Shown: in pieces, positions 21,401 through 32,418 of the stretch
How the letters are laid out: each line of letters opens with the position of its first letter
Position numbering within the stretch: position 1 is the first letter of the stretch
Assembly: GCA_019648995.1 (NCBI GenBank)
Contig: BLXT01007308.1
Coordinates: forward strand, 1,806,983-1,840,672
Reading direction: 5' to 3'
DNA length: 33,690 bases
Source of the DNA: Plakobranchus ocellatus
Taxonomy: Eukaryota > Mollusca > Gastropoda > Plakobranchidae
The notes under the pieces: model-generated
Seen by the model: only the letters and a program-made list of their open reading frames with translations
The model's database searches: none
Told to the model about the DNA's origin: nothing
Made by a program: the position numbers and the translations under genes

Positions 21401-24400
21401 ACTAACTGAAGAATACTGAAGGTTCTGTCACAGAAGCACAGATTCATTTAAAGCACTGGGTTGTAAAAAAAAAAACTGCCCCCCCCCCCTTGCCTTGCAC
21501 TAAACTAGTTCAGTCCACCCTTTTTTACACAAAGAACAACTTCTATTGCTGAGATTCTAGGAAAGAAAATAATTGTTATTAGGAATGTTCTATGGCTAAT
21601 TCACACAAACAGCAAAAAAAAACAAACATTAGATTTCATGGTTTGAACTTTTTTCGATCAACGTATCCAAAGCCAATTGTAAATTCATCAATTCATTCAA
21701 TTCTAAAGACCATCACTGAGAAAAAACTTACTGAGAGTCTTGTGGAAAGGTGATTTTTCCCGCCATAGTTGCAAGGGCTAAGCTGTCCCCTTTCTGGTAA
21801 GCACTCTCAAAAGGAGATTCCAAATAAGCAAGAGCATAGAGAACACATCCTAAAGACTACAGAGAAAGAGAAAGACATAAAAAAAATAAAAACCCAGAAA
21901 AGTCAAACATAATTTCAAACACATCTATTTTGTGTCTATCCTTAAATGAAAAATTGAACCTGAAGCTAATTTTCAAGCTCAATATAACCCATGAATAGTT
22001 CCAACAAGCCACAGTGTGACACTTTAACCCCACTAGTTGAAAAAAAAATTCATTGGATATTTAATGTACTCCTCAAAAGCCATAAAGCATACCTGACAAT
22101 ATACAGCAATTATTTACAATGCTTAATAGTGGTTGAATAAAACAATGACAACAACAAAAAATAAACTTACCCATACATCAGTTCTCTCATCAATATTTGT
22201 ATTGGTCTCAACAGTAAACAGTTCAGGAGGTCTATAGAGCATTGAACATCTTTCAGCAGCCAAATCCTTAAAAAAGAAAAGCCAATTACCTTACACAATG
22301 AAAGAAACAGGCTCTCTAAAATATATACAATTTTAACTTTTTACAATTTTAAAAAGCAATAAAAGACTTTGCCGCTTGGAGAACCGACTAAATGAAATGA
22401 CTTGGATTGTATATGCCACTCCTGAACTTGACTCTTTTGTGCCAGGGAAAATAAAAGTGAAGTTGACTGTTTTATGCCTGAGTTTGCCCTCAGCTAGCTA
22501 TATTTGTGTTTGTATTCACATAAATATATTAGACATAGATCGAATGAAGAACTTAAGGTCATCAATTTTCTTTCTGCTAATTATTAAATAATCAGTGTTT
22601 TTAAAGCAAACTTGAAGAGAATATCAAGCACAAAAGAGAGTATTGAAATGAGTTTGACAGTTTATTGCAATGTTATGACATTATCAAAAACATGTAACAG
22701 ATAATTTATCTAGTAAATAGGGCACATAATCCTCAGAAAAGCTCCAAGTACGTTTAAAACCCATATAATCATCAGAAAAAATTTAGATGCTGATAATTAT
22801 TCTCTTGCACTGGCACACATATTTCTCATGTCAGTGAGAGCTGCCATGAGAGAAAACATGTATTCAAACAAAATTTGTAAGAAAACAATGATTAGCAATA
22901 GCCAAGTGAAAACATTACACCACCAACAAAAAAAGTAAATAAAATGCCCTCGCCTTTTTTTCTCTCCTTCTCCTTTCCTCTCACGTTCAATCATTCACTC
23001 ACTCTTTCTTTCTTTTTCCAACCCTTTCTCATCTTCCTCGGCTTATCTTATTCTTTCTACTGCCAGATTTTTATTCTTTCTTTCATATTTTTTAATTAAT
23101 CATCTTTTCATATTTCACCCTATCTCTATAATTAAATTTTTTCTACTATTTCTGAAACTCCCTGCTTCCCAACTTTCCTTTTTGCCCCTCTTTTCAGTTT
23201 CTCCATCCAGAGAAAAAAGCCCTAATGTATTTAAAATACAGTAATGTTCTTCACATTTGAGAAATCCTCACAACTAGAATGCTGATGATACTGAGTTATT
23301 GGTGAGGAAGCATGTCATAGAAGTGGAGTAATTCTGCAGGCATGAAAGCTTTCACCAATTGCAAGTGGTCAAATTTATATATTTTTTTTCTTTTACATTT
23401 GTAAAGCCTGTGGGCATCTGGTCCCTTCCATCAAAATATTTCTCAGCCATCCTTGTAGTTCAGCTTTTAACACATGGAGCTATTTTCTCGAGACATTCTC
23501 CTTTTTGGATGGCTTTATGGACTTAATGGTGCCAGTCAGATACTTGACTTTGAATGGACATGGGTTCAATCTAGCGACTTAGATCAAGTTGACATAATCC
23601 AGGGGCAAGTGTATGTCTATGCATTTTAGTTATCTTTCCATGAATGCTTGCACACTATCAACCTCCATCTAAGTGTGCCCTGCCCCACCATATTTTACAC
23701 AGAAATATCTGAGAGCAACAGCTAGTACTTGATTTCGATTTTGATTGATTCAGCCATTAGAGTGAGTAAGTACCTTATCAAAAGACTCAGTACTATCTTC
23801 TAAGTAGGAGATAATACAAGATGCAAACACATTGGCATGGAACCCACCTTCTACATTGTTTCATAGATAGCACACAACATCTTTAAATGCCATGTCAAAG
23901 ACACAATAATTGTGCACCTGCAGCTTTGTTTTGTAGTAGAGGGCAGATGTCTTCAAAGATGGGGACAACTACACCCTATGCAAGTCCTCACAAAGCAATT
24001 TAGTGCGAGAAATCAATGGGTATATGGTATTGTCTTTTGCCTTCTCATTGCGCTGTCATCTTCCTTTCTCTGTGGCAGCTATAGAGACTCACCTCAATAT
24101 TGCCCTGTGGAAATTCACAGCACAAGTCGCACTGATCTTTGGATGGCACAAAGATTGAAACATTACATTCTTTGACTTCAGCCACAAAAACAGTTCTGAA
24201 CATCTTTTCCTAACTCTCCCCATCAGAGATTTTAAGGCTCTTGCAATAAATCCCAGCAAAGGACTGGAAGACAGTTTCCAGATACAACGTTTGTATGTCT
24301 TATTGACAATGATAGCTAGGCATTTTCAGCAAATGCCAAAGGACTTCTTTCTCAAAATTCAGAGCATCTGAGACCTGACATAGACTTCAAGTTTCCTTAG

Positions 24401-27400
24401 GGTTCGAATGAACATCCTCTGTCACAGTCTTCAACATTCACCACATCTTCAGTCTTTTTGTATTTAAAAACATCTTTGCATACTATCATCCATATTTCTT
24501 CACTTTAAGATTGAAGACTAAATGTTGCTTCTCTTATGTACATAAGATACACTTCTTCTTCTTTCTTGTACATCTTTCACATCTACCACCATCCTCATGA
24601 ATACCTTTTTCTCGTCCCTAAACATGCTCCAAACTTCCTTGTGAATTTTCTCTCTGTCAGCACCACTAACTTTCTTGTACAAATAATAAGAAGCTTTAAA
24701 AGCACATCTAAGTCTCTGTCTTTTTTTCTTTGTTACTCTCTATAAACTTGTTTGCATCTTTTGTCAAAGCATCTCCCATTAAAGGCCTTTCAAAATTGCC
24801 TGGTTCTCTTCTGTTCTTCCTTTAAATGAGGTTGGTGGCTGTGTTGCATCAGGAAAAGGAAGAGCCGCCAATCCCTCATCCATTTTCTCCCTTGACATAA
24901 AGGGAGAAATACTGGAAGTGCCCAGAACTTGAGAAATATGCTTTTCAACGAGATTTAATATTCACACTTTACATCTCTTCATCAAAACCCTTGGTTACAG
25001 TCTCTTCAATTTTCACACATGTGTGACTTCATGAACACCCTTAGATACTTCAGTGCATATCTCTTCAACATTCAGGCCTTACATAGAGCATGACCAACCC
25101 CAATCTTCAACCTTTAGGCCTTGCACAAAGATAGGAGTAATTCTGGGAGAAGTGTACACACTGCTTTTTTTTTTTTTAGCCTGTACCATATTTGAGTTAG
25201 GAAATCCAGAAGGTCTAGGTGCTTTGCAAAAGCCAGCAACACATCAAACAAACTCTTGACTACATTTATCCTTTGAAATACATAAACAGTAACTTTTTAT
25301 TTTTTTCATACAAATACCATCCCATAAAAATTTTATTGTTAAGACTCAACACTTACAACACCTACCGTCACAAAAAGTCCTCTTTCAAGACCATCAAAGA
25401 GGATACAAGCAAAATATTTTACAATAATTGAAGATGTTTTTCTTTTTTGTGTGAATTTTTTTTGCACATTACAAAGTCTACCAATTGCCTTACAGTGAAG
25501 AGGAAACAAAAAGGAACATTTTTCCAGAAAGACTGGAGGATTTTTGTTGTCGTTATTGAAAGAGAAGTACAAGAAAAAAAAAGGAGTAATTCCATACTTA
25601 GATCATGAACACCTAACATACTTGTAACTGAGTTGCTTGACGGGCTGTCTTTACTTCTACTCTAGCTTGCGTGGCTGAACCCAAGTCCATCACAACAGCT
25701 GTACCATCTTCTTCAGTCATTATATTATCTGGTTTCAGGTCTCTGTCAAAAGAAAATATATGAATAAAATAAGCTTATGCAGCTACTAGTAAAGGCCTAT
25801 TCTTTATTTTTTTGTTTTGATTGTGCCTTTTCAAGCATAGATCCACCACAGAGAAGTTACAACATTATGATGAAGCTCATTATACTTGAAAGAGAGCTAT
25901 TCTTAGTGCCCTACTATCCACCAAAACCGTGGGTGCAGCACACGTTTGAGGTGAACAGTGTAAATCAGGCACAAGTCACATTTTGGACAATTTGTGTAAA
26001 GAATATGATGTTTAAGCTTATAATGTAGTTTTATATGGAGAAAAACATTAGGTCCCTATCCTAATTTTGTCACATTGGTGACTTTAGGTGACTTTGAACC
26101 TTAAACTTTTACTATCTCTTTAAGTCATCAAGAATTTGTAAAAGACTATAGTCTGCCTTAGCCAAGTATACAAACATTACTGCTCTTTTTTGGCTATGGC
26201 AGTGGTGCAAAAGTATCCTCAGCCACTTGTGCCGATTTACTCTGGTTGCTAAACTAAATTTGAAGTTGCAAGGAACTTGTCATGATTTTCTATGTTCTTG
26301 TGGAAGAGTACAACAAGCTTCTAGAAACATTGGCTCAAATGTGTCGCACAATAGATATTTATCCTCTGATGTCCATTTAATAGCAATAAGAATTCACTCA
26401 CAGATTAGACAATATCTCACTTTTTGAGCTTAGAACCTGTTGTAAATAATTTTTGAAATTTTTAAAGCCCTGTAATAGATAAGTTGTTCCATAAAATCAT
26501 AATGACAAATGATAGAAGACAAAGAATTAAAGTATACTTGAGCTTAAGTTTTGAGATGTTTTCTAGGGTTGCATGCATTATTACTTAATACAATCTATTA
26601 GTATATTTTCATTTACGAAAAAAAAAAAAAGAAAAAAAAAAAAGAAAACAATAAAAAATTACTGATTGTAGATTCCACAGCATCCATGAACAACACATCA
26701 GATTGGTCATTTACATCAACGACACTAATTTTTATTTTTTTAATGTTGCTCAACATTAATTAGTTGACAAAGGCCCGTTATAATTTTTTTTATCTCAAGC
26801 AAAATTTAGATCAAACTTAAAAATTGCCCTACATCTAAACGTAAATTCTACATTACATTCAAAAGATCAGAGAAAAGAAGTTTGAAATGTCATGGAGCTT
26901 CAGCTTAAAAGTCTAAAACTTGATAAATGGCTTATGATACAGCTCAGAAAGATTAGCAAACACTTATAGAAATTTTTGCTTTATACTTACCTGTGAGCAA
27001 AAGGTGGTTTGTGATCATGTAAGGCCTTAAGTCCCTGGCTGATACCCTTCATTAAATTCCAAATCTGATCTTCAGGTAAATGCTCTCCTCTTAATTTCCA
27101 CGTATCGATGCGATTCTGAAGTGTGCCGTTCTGTAAATATAAATTTTATTTTAACTGAATAAAAGGGCATATTCCTGATACAAATATTTTTTTTTTTTAA
27201 ATACTTCCATGATCACACAAACAGATAAAAAGTTAAAGTATTTGTTTTTTTAATCCAAAATTACATCTTTTGTAATCAAAACGATCTACATACTGAATAC
27301 ATGATTAACCAATGAAATGTAAAAACAGGCTGATATATTTTCTCTCTCTTACCTGCATCAAAATATTTTTGTAAAGTCATGTAATTTCAGGTTGTCCAAT

Positions 27401-28674
27401 TGCTTTTTTTACTTCATTTTCTCAAAGATAATTTTCTAGGGTGTAAATATAAGATGATTATCTTCTTGGCATCATTAGAATTTAGGAAGTGATTCAGCAA
27501 GAGGCCTGATGATTTTACCTTATAAAGAGGTGCCACCAAAAACACTTCACATATTATATCAACAGCTTTTGAATGGTATGAAACTTTGTGGACAGAATAG
27601 CACTCCAGGGGAATCACATTTGGATGATTTATAGCTCTCATGATTTCAACCTCCTGAAGAGCAATTGATTCCTCTTCCTTGTTGTGACATAAAATTCGTT
27701 TTAGTGCATAAGGTTTGCGAGATGTTGATTCCTCCACCAAATCTACATAACTGAAACCTCTGCAATTAACAAAAAATAAAGTGTGGGAATTATGATCCAA
27801 TACTTTAATTTATACTTAATCCTCTTCTTATAATAATATCGCAAAATAAAACAGGGTTTTTTTTGTTGTTTTTGTTGCTCTTTTTTTTTGTTGTTTTTGT
27901 TGTTGTTGCTCTTTTTTTTTCTTCTTTTGCATGTCTCTAAACCAGTCCAAAAGAGTAAGAAGTCTTTTTCATTGACATTTCAAATAACTACACAGCATGA
28001 AATTGCATTCTGTCACCTTTGCAATGGCGAAACTTGATTCAAATATGGACCAAAGAGCAATTTACATTTAAAAAGAATTTGAAAGAAGGTTTAAAAAAAA
28101 CAAAAAAACATTATAATCTTTTAAGGATTAGAATAGGAGTGGTCCCAAGATATTCATATTTCTAAATATAATTTCTGATATCTCATGTTTAAACACCACT
28201 TTATAACTTAGGAGAACATTAAAATAATAAATATTTAAGAACAGAAAATTTTCGAAGTCTCTTCATTTCCAAAAGGTTTTATGAGGATCACAAATACTAC
28301 TACTTGAGTAGGAATCACTGAGGTTAAAGTTCCATAAGTTGATCTTAGGAATCACTAAGGTAAAAGTTTTATAAGTTGATCTCCTGTCAGGTGAGGATCT
28401 CTCACTCATAGATCCTTTTGAGCTACTTGTTCTTTGTTGTAAAGAACAATACAATGAATAAGTAGATGTATGGATAAATCACTGCTGTTTTTAATCCCTT
28501 AAGGACAGTCACTTATAAGCATTCCTATATCAACTTGGATGAATTACAATTATTCCAGCTGTAGAGAGGTTTTTTAGTTTAAATAGAATTGTCCTACCCT
28601 TCTCCAAGTCTCTGCTTCAGGTAGAATTTGCGATCTCCAACTGTAAGTGCCTCTTTGCCACAAAAGCAACCCAT
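18405..28674 (-). CDS. STK16: serine/threonine-protein kinase 16 (STK16/MPSK1), complete coding sequence
   Basis: Seven coding exons on the - strand: 28674-28598, 27759-27519, 27130-26991, 25742-25622, 22266-22171, 21856-21732 and 18531-18405 (TGA). All introns are GT-AG and the exons sum to 927 nt, 308 residues, against 305 in human STK16. The N terminus MGCFCGK has Gly2 and Cys3/Cys5, the myristoylation and palmitoylation pattern that anchors STK16 to Golgi membranes. Visible kinase motifs are the glycine loop LGEGGFSYV (24-31), ATP-binding Lys46 in YALKRIL, a helix-C Glu at 62 or 64, catalytic Asp154 in AHRDLKPDN, the metal-binding Asp in MDLG (172; DLG replaces DFG as in STK16), RPPELF (205-210), DERTDVWSLGCVLYA (219-233) and EDRPFI (285-290). 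The activation segment keeps the AAxRC-x3-YRxPE form of the NAK/STK16 family. All catalytic residues are present, so an active kinase is expected. STK16 acts in Golgi and secretory trafficking; substrates here are unknown. The first in-frame ATG gives the conserved acylation motif. Confidence 0.95.
19901..19946. repeat. TC-rich low-complexity tract
   Basis: Imperfect (TC)n with CCCTCTG and TTTCTG interruptions inside STK16 intron 6. Confidence 0.75.
21465..21489. repeat. poly(A)-CTG-poly(C) homopolymer junction
   Basis: An A run ending at 21475 is followed by CTG and then eleven C residues (21479-21489). A C run of this length stands out in AT-rich DNA. Confidence 0.8.
23506..23580 (+). mobile_element. 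possible tRNA-derived SINE head
   Basis: TGGCTTTATGG (23510-23520) resembles an RNA polymerase III A box and GGTTCAATC (23563-23571) a B box, about 50 nt apart as in tRNA-derived SINEs, with TGGTGCCAGTCAGATACTTG between them. It does not fold as an intact tRNA. No flanking duplication or tail was identified, so this may be a fragment or coincidence. Confidence 0.35.
23775..24195 (-). pseudogene. CDLC / YYKTKL transposon-associated family pseudogene inside STK16 intron 4
   Basis: On the - strand about 24190-24110 reads VKECNVSIFVPSKDQCDLCC followed by EFPQGNIEV. After a gap of broken sequence, 23986-23775 reads almost continuously: LSPSLKTSALYYKTKLQVHN, YCVFDMAFKDVVCYL, and (N)VEGGFHANVFASCIISYLED. 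Only two stops (TAG near its start and TGA after CYL) interrupt this 70-codon block. The order CDLC, SALYYKTKL-x-VHN, EGG-x-NVFASCI matches a multicopy animal protein family; relatives continue into an SDG-x-NRN block that is absent here. It is antisense to nothing in the host gene and is better preserved than the copy at 12172-12465. Confidence 0.65.
25743..26990 (-). other. STK16 intron 3 (1248 nt)
   Basis: AT-rich intron with an A-rich run interrupted by single G residues at about 26619-26656. The + strand open frames at 25777-26028 and 26227-26427 are not recognisable. Confidence 0.6.
27131..27518 (-). other. STK16 intron 2 (388 nt)
   Basis: Short AT-rich GT-AG intron. The open frame of exon 2 reads on into its 5' part for about 35 codons before a stop, without family resemblance. 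Confidence 0.7.
27856..27920. repeat. T-rich (TTGTTGTTTTTGTTGCTC)2 imperfect tandem repeat
   Basis: Two imperfect copies of a unit of T run, TTGTTGTTTTTGTTG and CTC, the second with an extra TTG. Confidence 0.75.
28311..28384. repeat. two-copy 37-bp tandem duplication
   Basis: GGAATCACTGAGGTTAAAG... (28311-28347) is repeated as GGAATCACTAAGGTAAAAG... (28348-28384), both containing ATAAGTTGATCT, with a few substitutions. It lies in STK16 intron 1. Confidence 0.85.
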
Positions 28675-28686
28675 TTTAACTTATCT
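28675..28686 (-). promoter_or_regulatory. STK16 5' UTR splice acceptor just upstream of the ATG
   Basis: On the - strand TCTTTACAG ends at 28685, leaving 10 nt (ATAAGTTAAA) before ATGG. A pyrimidine-rich acceptor this close to the start implies that the first coding exon is exon 2 of the transcript and that a non-coding first exon and the promoter lie further upstream (higher coordinates). The context AAAATGG is a favourable start (A at -3, G at +4). Confidence 0.6.
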
Positions 28687-29263
28687 GTAAAGACATATTA
28701 GACCAAACTCATTAAAATGAAATAAATAAATCAAAAAAGGGGATAAAAGTTCAAGAAGCAGGCGTGGGGGGCAGACATGATGTGAAACAAGGAAACCATA
28801 AATAGATCTGAAAAAAAATTTAACTGGGACAAGTGTGTGGTGTTCTCTATAGATGTCCTCAGATTTTAAACTAGGGAAAGGATGCAAGAGCAAAACTAAA
28901 AAAGGAGCATTAATACCTCATATCCATTTTCCTAGGAGTGATGAAAGGGGCTATTTAATTTAAAGACTAAATGTAGCTTACGCAGATAAAACATAATAGG
29001 CATACATCTTCTACACAAACCATCCAACTTCCAAATGGCAGACCGTATGTACGCAGAAATTCTGGCTATACACTTTGATATATCCCAACCTTATCTCTCT
29101 GGGAGATAGCTATTGAAATCTATCTTCATGAACGGGGCTGCCAATTCATACAAGAAATTTATATACAGTTAATCTATAAACCTAGACCCTATTTTTGATT
29201 GTGATTATTGTCATGTGCTTCCAAAAATTTACTAATTTGACTCCTAGGCTTCACATCCTGAGA
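28687..29263. other. upstream STK16 intron or intergenic, no gene recognised
   Basis: AT-rich sequence with no conserved frame identified. Its right part may belong to the LINE fragment that follows but could not be matched. Confidence 0.4.
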
Positions 29264-29780
29264 GTAATAAATTAAAAATACTAAATGGTTGGAATTATAA
29301 AGGCAGCTTTAACCTTTAAAGATAAATTTACCTTTCTGTAATTATTCAAAGCTAATTGTTAGAGCTCATTTGGAATATGGGAAGGTTGTATGCTATTCTA
29401 CATAGAAATATCTATCAGCAGCAACAGAAAATATTCACAGGATTTTAAAGGAATCCAAGATATGGCATATTGATGAATCTGTACTCTCTGAAGAGAACAA
29501 AAATTAGAGGGGATCTGATTGAAACCTATTCAACTATCAATAATATTGAGGATATTGACAAGAACAAATTTTTTTCATTTTGTAAAGCAAACTTAACAAA
29601 AAATTCAGAAGGAAAATTATTTATTTAGCAACTTTTTGCTAAAAAGAAAATACTATGATTTTTCTGTTTGTGTTATTAATCTATGAAACACACCTCTACC
29701 TGATGCAAAACTTGCTAAAACTGCTAAAAACTTAAATCTTCAATGTAATTCATGTGATTAAAAGGGTGTGATGCAGTAAC
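29264..29780 (+). mobile_element. CR1/L2-like LINE reverse transcriptase, C-terminal fragment, decayed
   Basis: Overlapping + strand frames spell, in family order: MVGIIKAALTFKDKFTFL (about 29280-29335), SKLIVRAHLEYGKVVCYS (29346-29399), ENIHRILKE (about 29428), RTKIRGDLIETYSTINNIED (about 29494-29553), KNKFFSF, and VINL-NTPLPDAKLAKTAKN (about 29670-29735). The LVRxHLEYGxVVW and RRxRGDLIETYKI-x-G-x-D blocks are hallmarks of the thumb and C-terminal region of CR1/L2-type reverse transcriptases. Stops and frameshifts between blocks show an old, dead copy without its 5' part. Confidence 0.75.
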
Positions 29781-30517
29781 TTCTAATTCTTCATACAAGC
29801 TCACTCCGGATACCTAGACTTTCAGGATGCTTCAATAAAACTTTTTTAATACACAAATTAGCTGTTAAAAAAATTAAAATATATTTTAAAAAAATTGAAT
29901 AAGGGAGTTGTACACCTCTCCGTATGTCATGAAAATGGCACAGAGCAAGGATAGCAGTCTAGCTATTGATTTTATCTTAGTCTTAATTAGCTAGTGTCAA
30001 ATAACAGAAAAGTCATTTCAGAAAATGAAAATAAAAAATAATTTCTTGAAATCAAATGCTTTTTACTTCTAAATCAATTGCTGAAGCAGACCTCATCAAC
30101 TAAGACTTGGCCCCTATTATCCAGGATGGTGATCTAAGGTGTTCATTTTTTTCCAAAAGTGTTAAAAGCTTTAGTTGTTTTTTGGACAAAATTACTTAGT
30201 AATTGTTGATAATTGAAAGTAAATTTTGAAAATTGTCAACAGTTGACTAAAATTGCCTCCATTTTGACATCATTATTGAAATATTGCTATGTGTGCATAA
30301 TCAAAAGTCTTTTCACCAAGAGAAACATTGAAGGCAATGGCAAACCCCCTAAGAATACCTTGACAAGAACAGTCAGGACCCTACTCCTGGTTCCCTGATG
30401 ATTGGACCAAGCATGAACCCACTTGACTTTTTTTTTTTAATATTGATCCAGGCTACCCTTTAAATGAGGGTAATTTGTACCATCTGTGGTTCCTTTTGGT
30501 TATTATGAGTTTTGTTT
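29781..30517. other. upstream STK16 intron or intergenic, no gene recognised
   Basis: AT-rich sequence between the LINE fragment and the MITE cluster. The open frame at 30213-30398 shows no recognisable family. Confidence 0.5.
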
Positions 30518-30697
30518 AGGGCTACCGATAATACTGACCAAATGAAGTGATTTTAGTTGATAAGGTCCAAGCTAAAAATAAAACCTGAAAGATCTCAAGA
30601 AATTGTGCTTCAGATTTATTCTTTTGTCTTTATTTCAAAATCGGAATGATAACTAAAACTGACTTCATTTCATCAGTATTGTCAGTTTCGTAGGGAC
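30518..30697. mobile_element. palindromic MITE A
   Basis: The left arm AGGGCTACCGATAATACTGACCAAATGAAGTGATTTTAGTT... (from 30518, to about 30562) pairs with the inverse of 30647-30697 (ending ...CAGTATTGTCAGTTTCGTAGGGACCCT) with several mismatches and small gaps. The shared core is AATACTGA-x2-AAATGAAGT-x-TTTTAGTT. The word TACTGACCAAATGAAG also occurs, inverted and with one change, in MITE B. No target duplication identified. Confidence 0.55.
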
Positions 30698-30969
30698 CCT
30701 TGATGAATGGACAGCTGAACTTGCCAAATTTTTTTCTGATGGTTCTAGATCTGGATTCTTGACTAGATCTAGATTAGATCAGATCCTCTGGACAGAAGTT
30801 TGGTGGATGGAGGAAGGGACAGATAAGATTCTTTAGTTAGCTAGTACTGTTAGGGCCGCAGGAATCTAGATAGATCTAGCTATCACTAGCGTTATAAGGA
30901 GTATGCGATTTTTTACACACATGTAGATTTCTCTCTATATATATAGTTTTAAGACATACAGAGTTTTAA

Positions 30970-31191
30970 TCAGGGATAATCCGGTGACAGGTCCACCGAC
31001 TTCTAGATCTACCTTCATATGCTACCAATGATTTGAAGAGGTTGTGGGCATAAAATTGTGTAGATCTTTGTTTTATATGAAAGTGGCACTATTTGCAATA
31101 TAATTTGGCCCACGGCCGCTTCATTTTGTCAGTACCTTGTGAAGGTAGATCTAGAAATCAGTGGGCCTGTCCTGGTATTATGATTATCCCT
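30970..31191. mobile_element. palindromic MITE B, about 222 bp, TTAA-flanked
   Basis: A 32-nt arm at 30986-31017, starting GACAGGTCCACCGACTTC and ending CTAGATCTACCTTCA, is repeated inverted at 31140-31171 with three mismatches. An outer AGGGATAAT (30972-30980) also recurs inverted (31183-31191). TTAA lies outside on both sides (30966-30969, 31192-31195). The interior has no coding sequence. TTAA flanks suggest mobilisation by a piggyBac-type transposase. Confidence 0.7.
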
Positions 31192-31195
31192 TTAA

Positions 31196-32418
31196 AAAAT
31201 CAAAGATTTTATATGATTTCTTTAAAAATACTAATGGCAGATTTCACAAAAAAGGACTCAAATCTGATTTTGATTTTCGCAGCCGTTTCATGTATACCAC
31301 TGCTGTTTTTGTGCCTTTTTATATACTAATGTGTTAAGATGTGTGAAAGGAAGTTGCTGTAGTCGTTTTTTGGTCATAATTCAAGAAGGTTCTTTTTTTT
31401 TTAATTTTGATTTTTTTATGCCTCTATTGTTACTAAAAGTTTAAGATTGTGTTTACTGAATTTAGACTTATCCTGAAAATAGGAGTGAATTAAAATAATT
31501 AAAATAATTTTCATCTTTTTTCTAGATTTTTTTTTGTATTTTGCAGCCAGCACAGAATCTGAAACTAGTATGTGGTGATGGCATCTAGGTTCTTTGTAAA
31601 TTTCAATTGTTGTCTCTTCATGTGATTCTAGGCCTAGCTTTCATTCTACTCTATCTCACTTGTTGTTTCAGTAGAATTTTTACTTTAGAGCAAGTTGACA
31701 TTAGATGGTGAAAATATTGTTTTATTTATTTTCTGAAACTAATGATTGCTTAGATAGATAACAATCGTAGAGTTTGTGATTTGCAACATTCAATGCCATT
31801 TTGTTTTTATGGGCTATATAGAATTAAGGAATAGTTTCTAGCTTTGACTACACTATGTTTTACGCATAGTTGCTCACGTTTATAGAAATATGGATTTTAT
31901 GAGTCTAATTGAATTTTTATTGATAGATGTAGAAATGCACTGTTTGTTGTCTTAGGGTTCCACTAAAACCATAACACCATAACTTTTGGTGTTCAATAGT
32001 TGTTTTTAGGCCTAATCATACTTAAAACATTGCGCTTAAATTTCTGTATTTCACCATTCTTGGTTCAATTTTTTTTCAATTACATTATCAATATGCACGT
32101 TTTTTATTTTTGTTTTGAGTAATTTTTTAAGTCTGCATTGTGTCTGATAGCTTTGAAAATTTTGAATTTAATCACAGAAAGCTTCTTTGATTTTTGTCCA
32201 TATTTCATTATTTGTCACTCAGGTTTTTTTTTTTTTAAAAAAAACCATTTCAAGTATTGCAGGCATTAATGAACAAAAAAACCTGAAATTTTTGTGAGTG
32301 AATCTTAAACCCAACGAAGTGACTACTTTCCCGAACCAGTCATTTTCTCAAACGATAAGGAAAAGGGATCCGCAAGATTCAAATCTGGGCACTAGGCCTA
32401 CTTACTTTAAGAGGTTAG
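31196..32418. other. AT-rich sequence between MITEs B and C
   Basis: No gene recognised. T-rich tracts, including a T12-A8 junction at about 32224-32244. A 78-codon open frame at 31093-31329 overlaps MITE B and has no family resemblance. Confidence 0.5.

Larger units (their letters stand above)
18532..21731 (-). other. STK16 intron 6 (3200 nt)
   Basis: GT-AG intron between the sixth and last coding exons. It holds an A run (about 18543-18560), a TC-rich tract (19901-19946), and a poly(A)-CTG-poly(C) junction ending at 21489. The open frames at 18736-19047, 19351-19650 and 20941-21237 show no recognisable protein family. GCACTAGATCTAGTCC near 21090 is an isolated AGATCT palindrome. Confidence 0.6.
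22267..25621 (-). other. STK16 intron 4 (3355 nt)
   Basis: The longest STK16 intron. It carries a pyrimidine-rich patch (about 22948-23050), a possible tRNA-derived SINE head (23506-23580) and a CDLC/YYKTKL-family pseudogene (23775-24195), described separately. The remaining sequence, including 24500-25260 with recurrent CTTCAACATTCA/TTCAGGCCTT-like words, holds no gene I can recognise. Confidence 0.6.
27760..28597 (-). other. STK16 intron 1 (838 nt)
   Basis: Intron between the short first coding exon and exon 2. It contains a duplicated GTT/T-rich repeat (27856-27920) and a 37-bp tandem duplication (28311-28384). No other feature was seen. Confidence 0.7.

Noticed and set aside
27414..27518. 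Read-through extension of STK16 exon 2
   Set aside because: A consensus donor at 27518 and phase-matched continuation into the exon at 27130 show this is intron; the extension does not fit the kinase fold.
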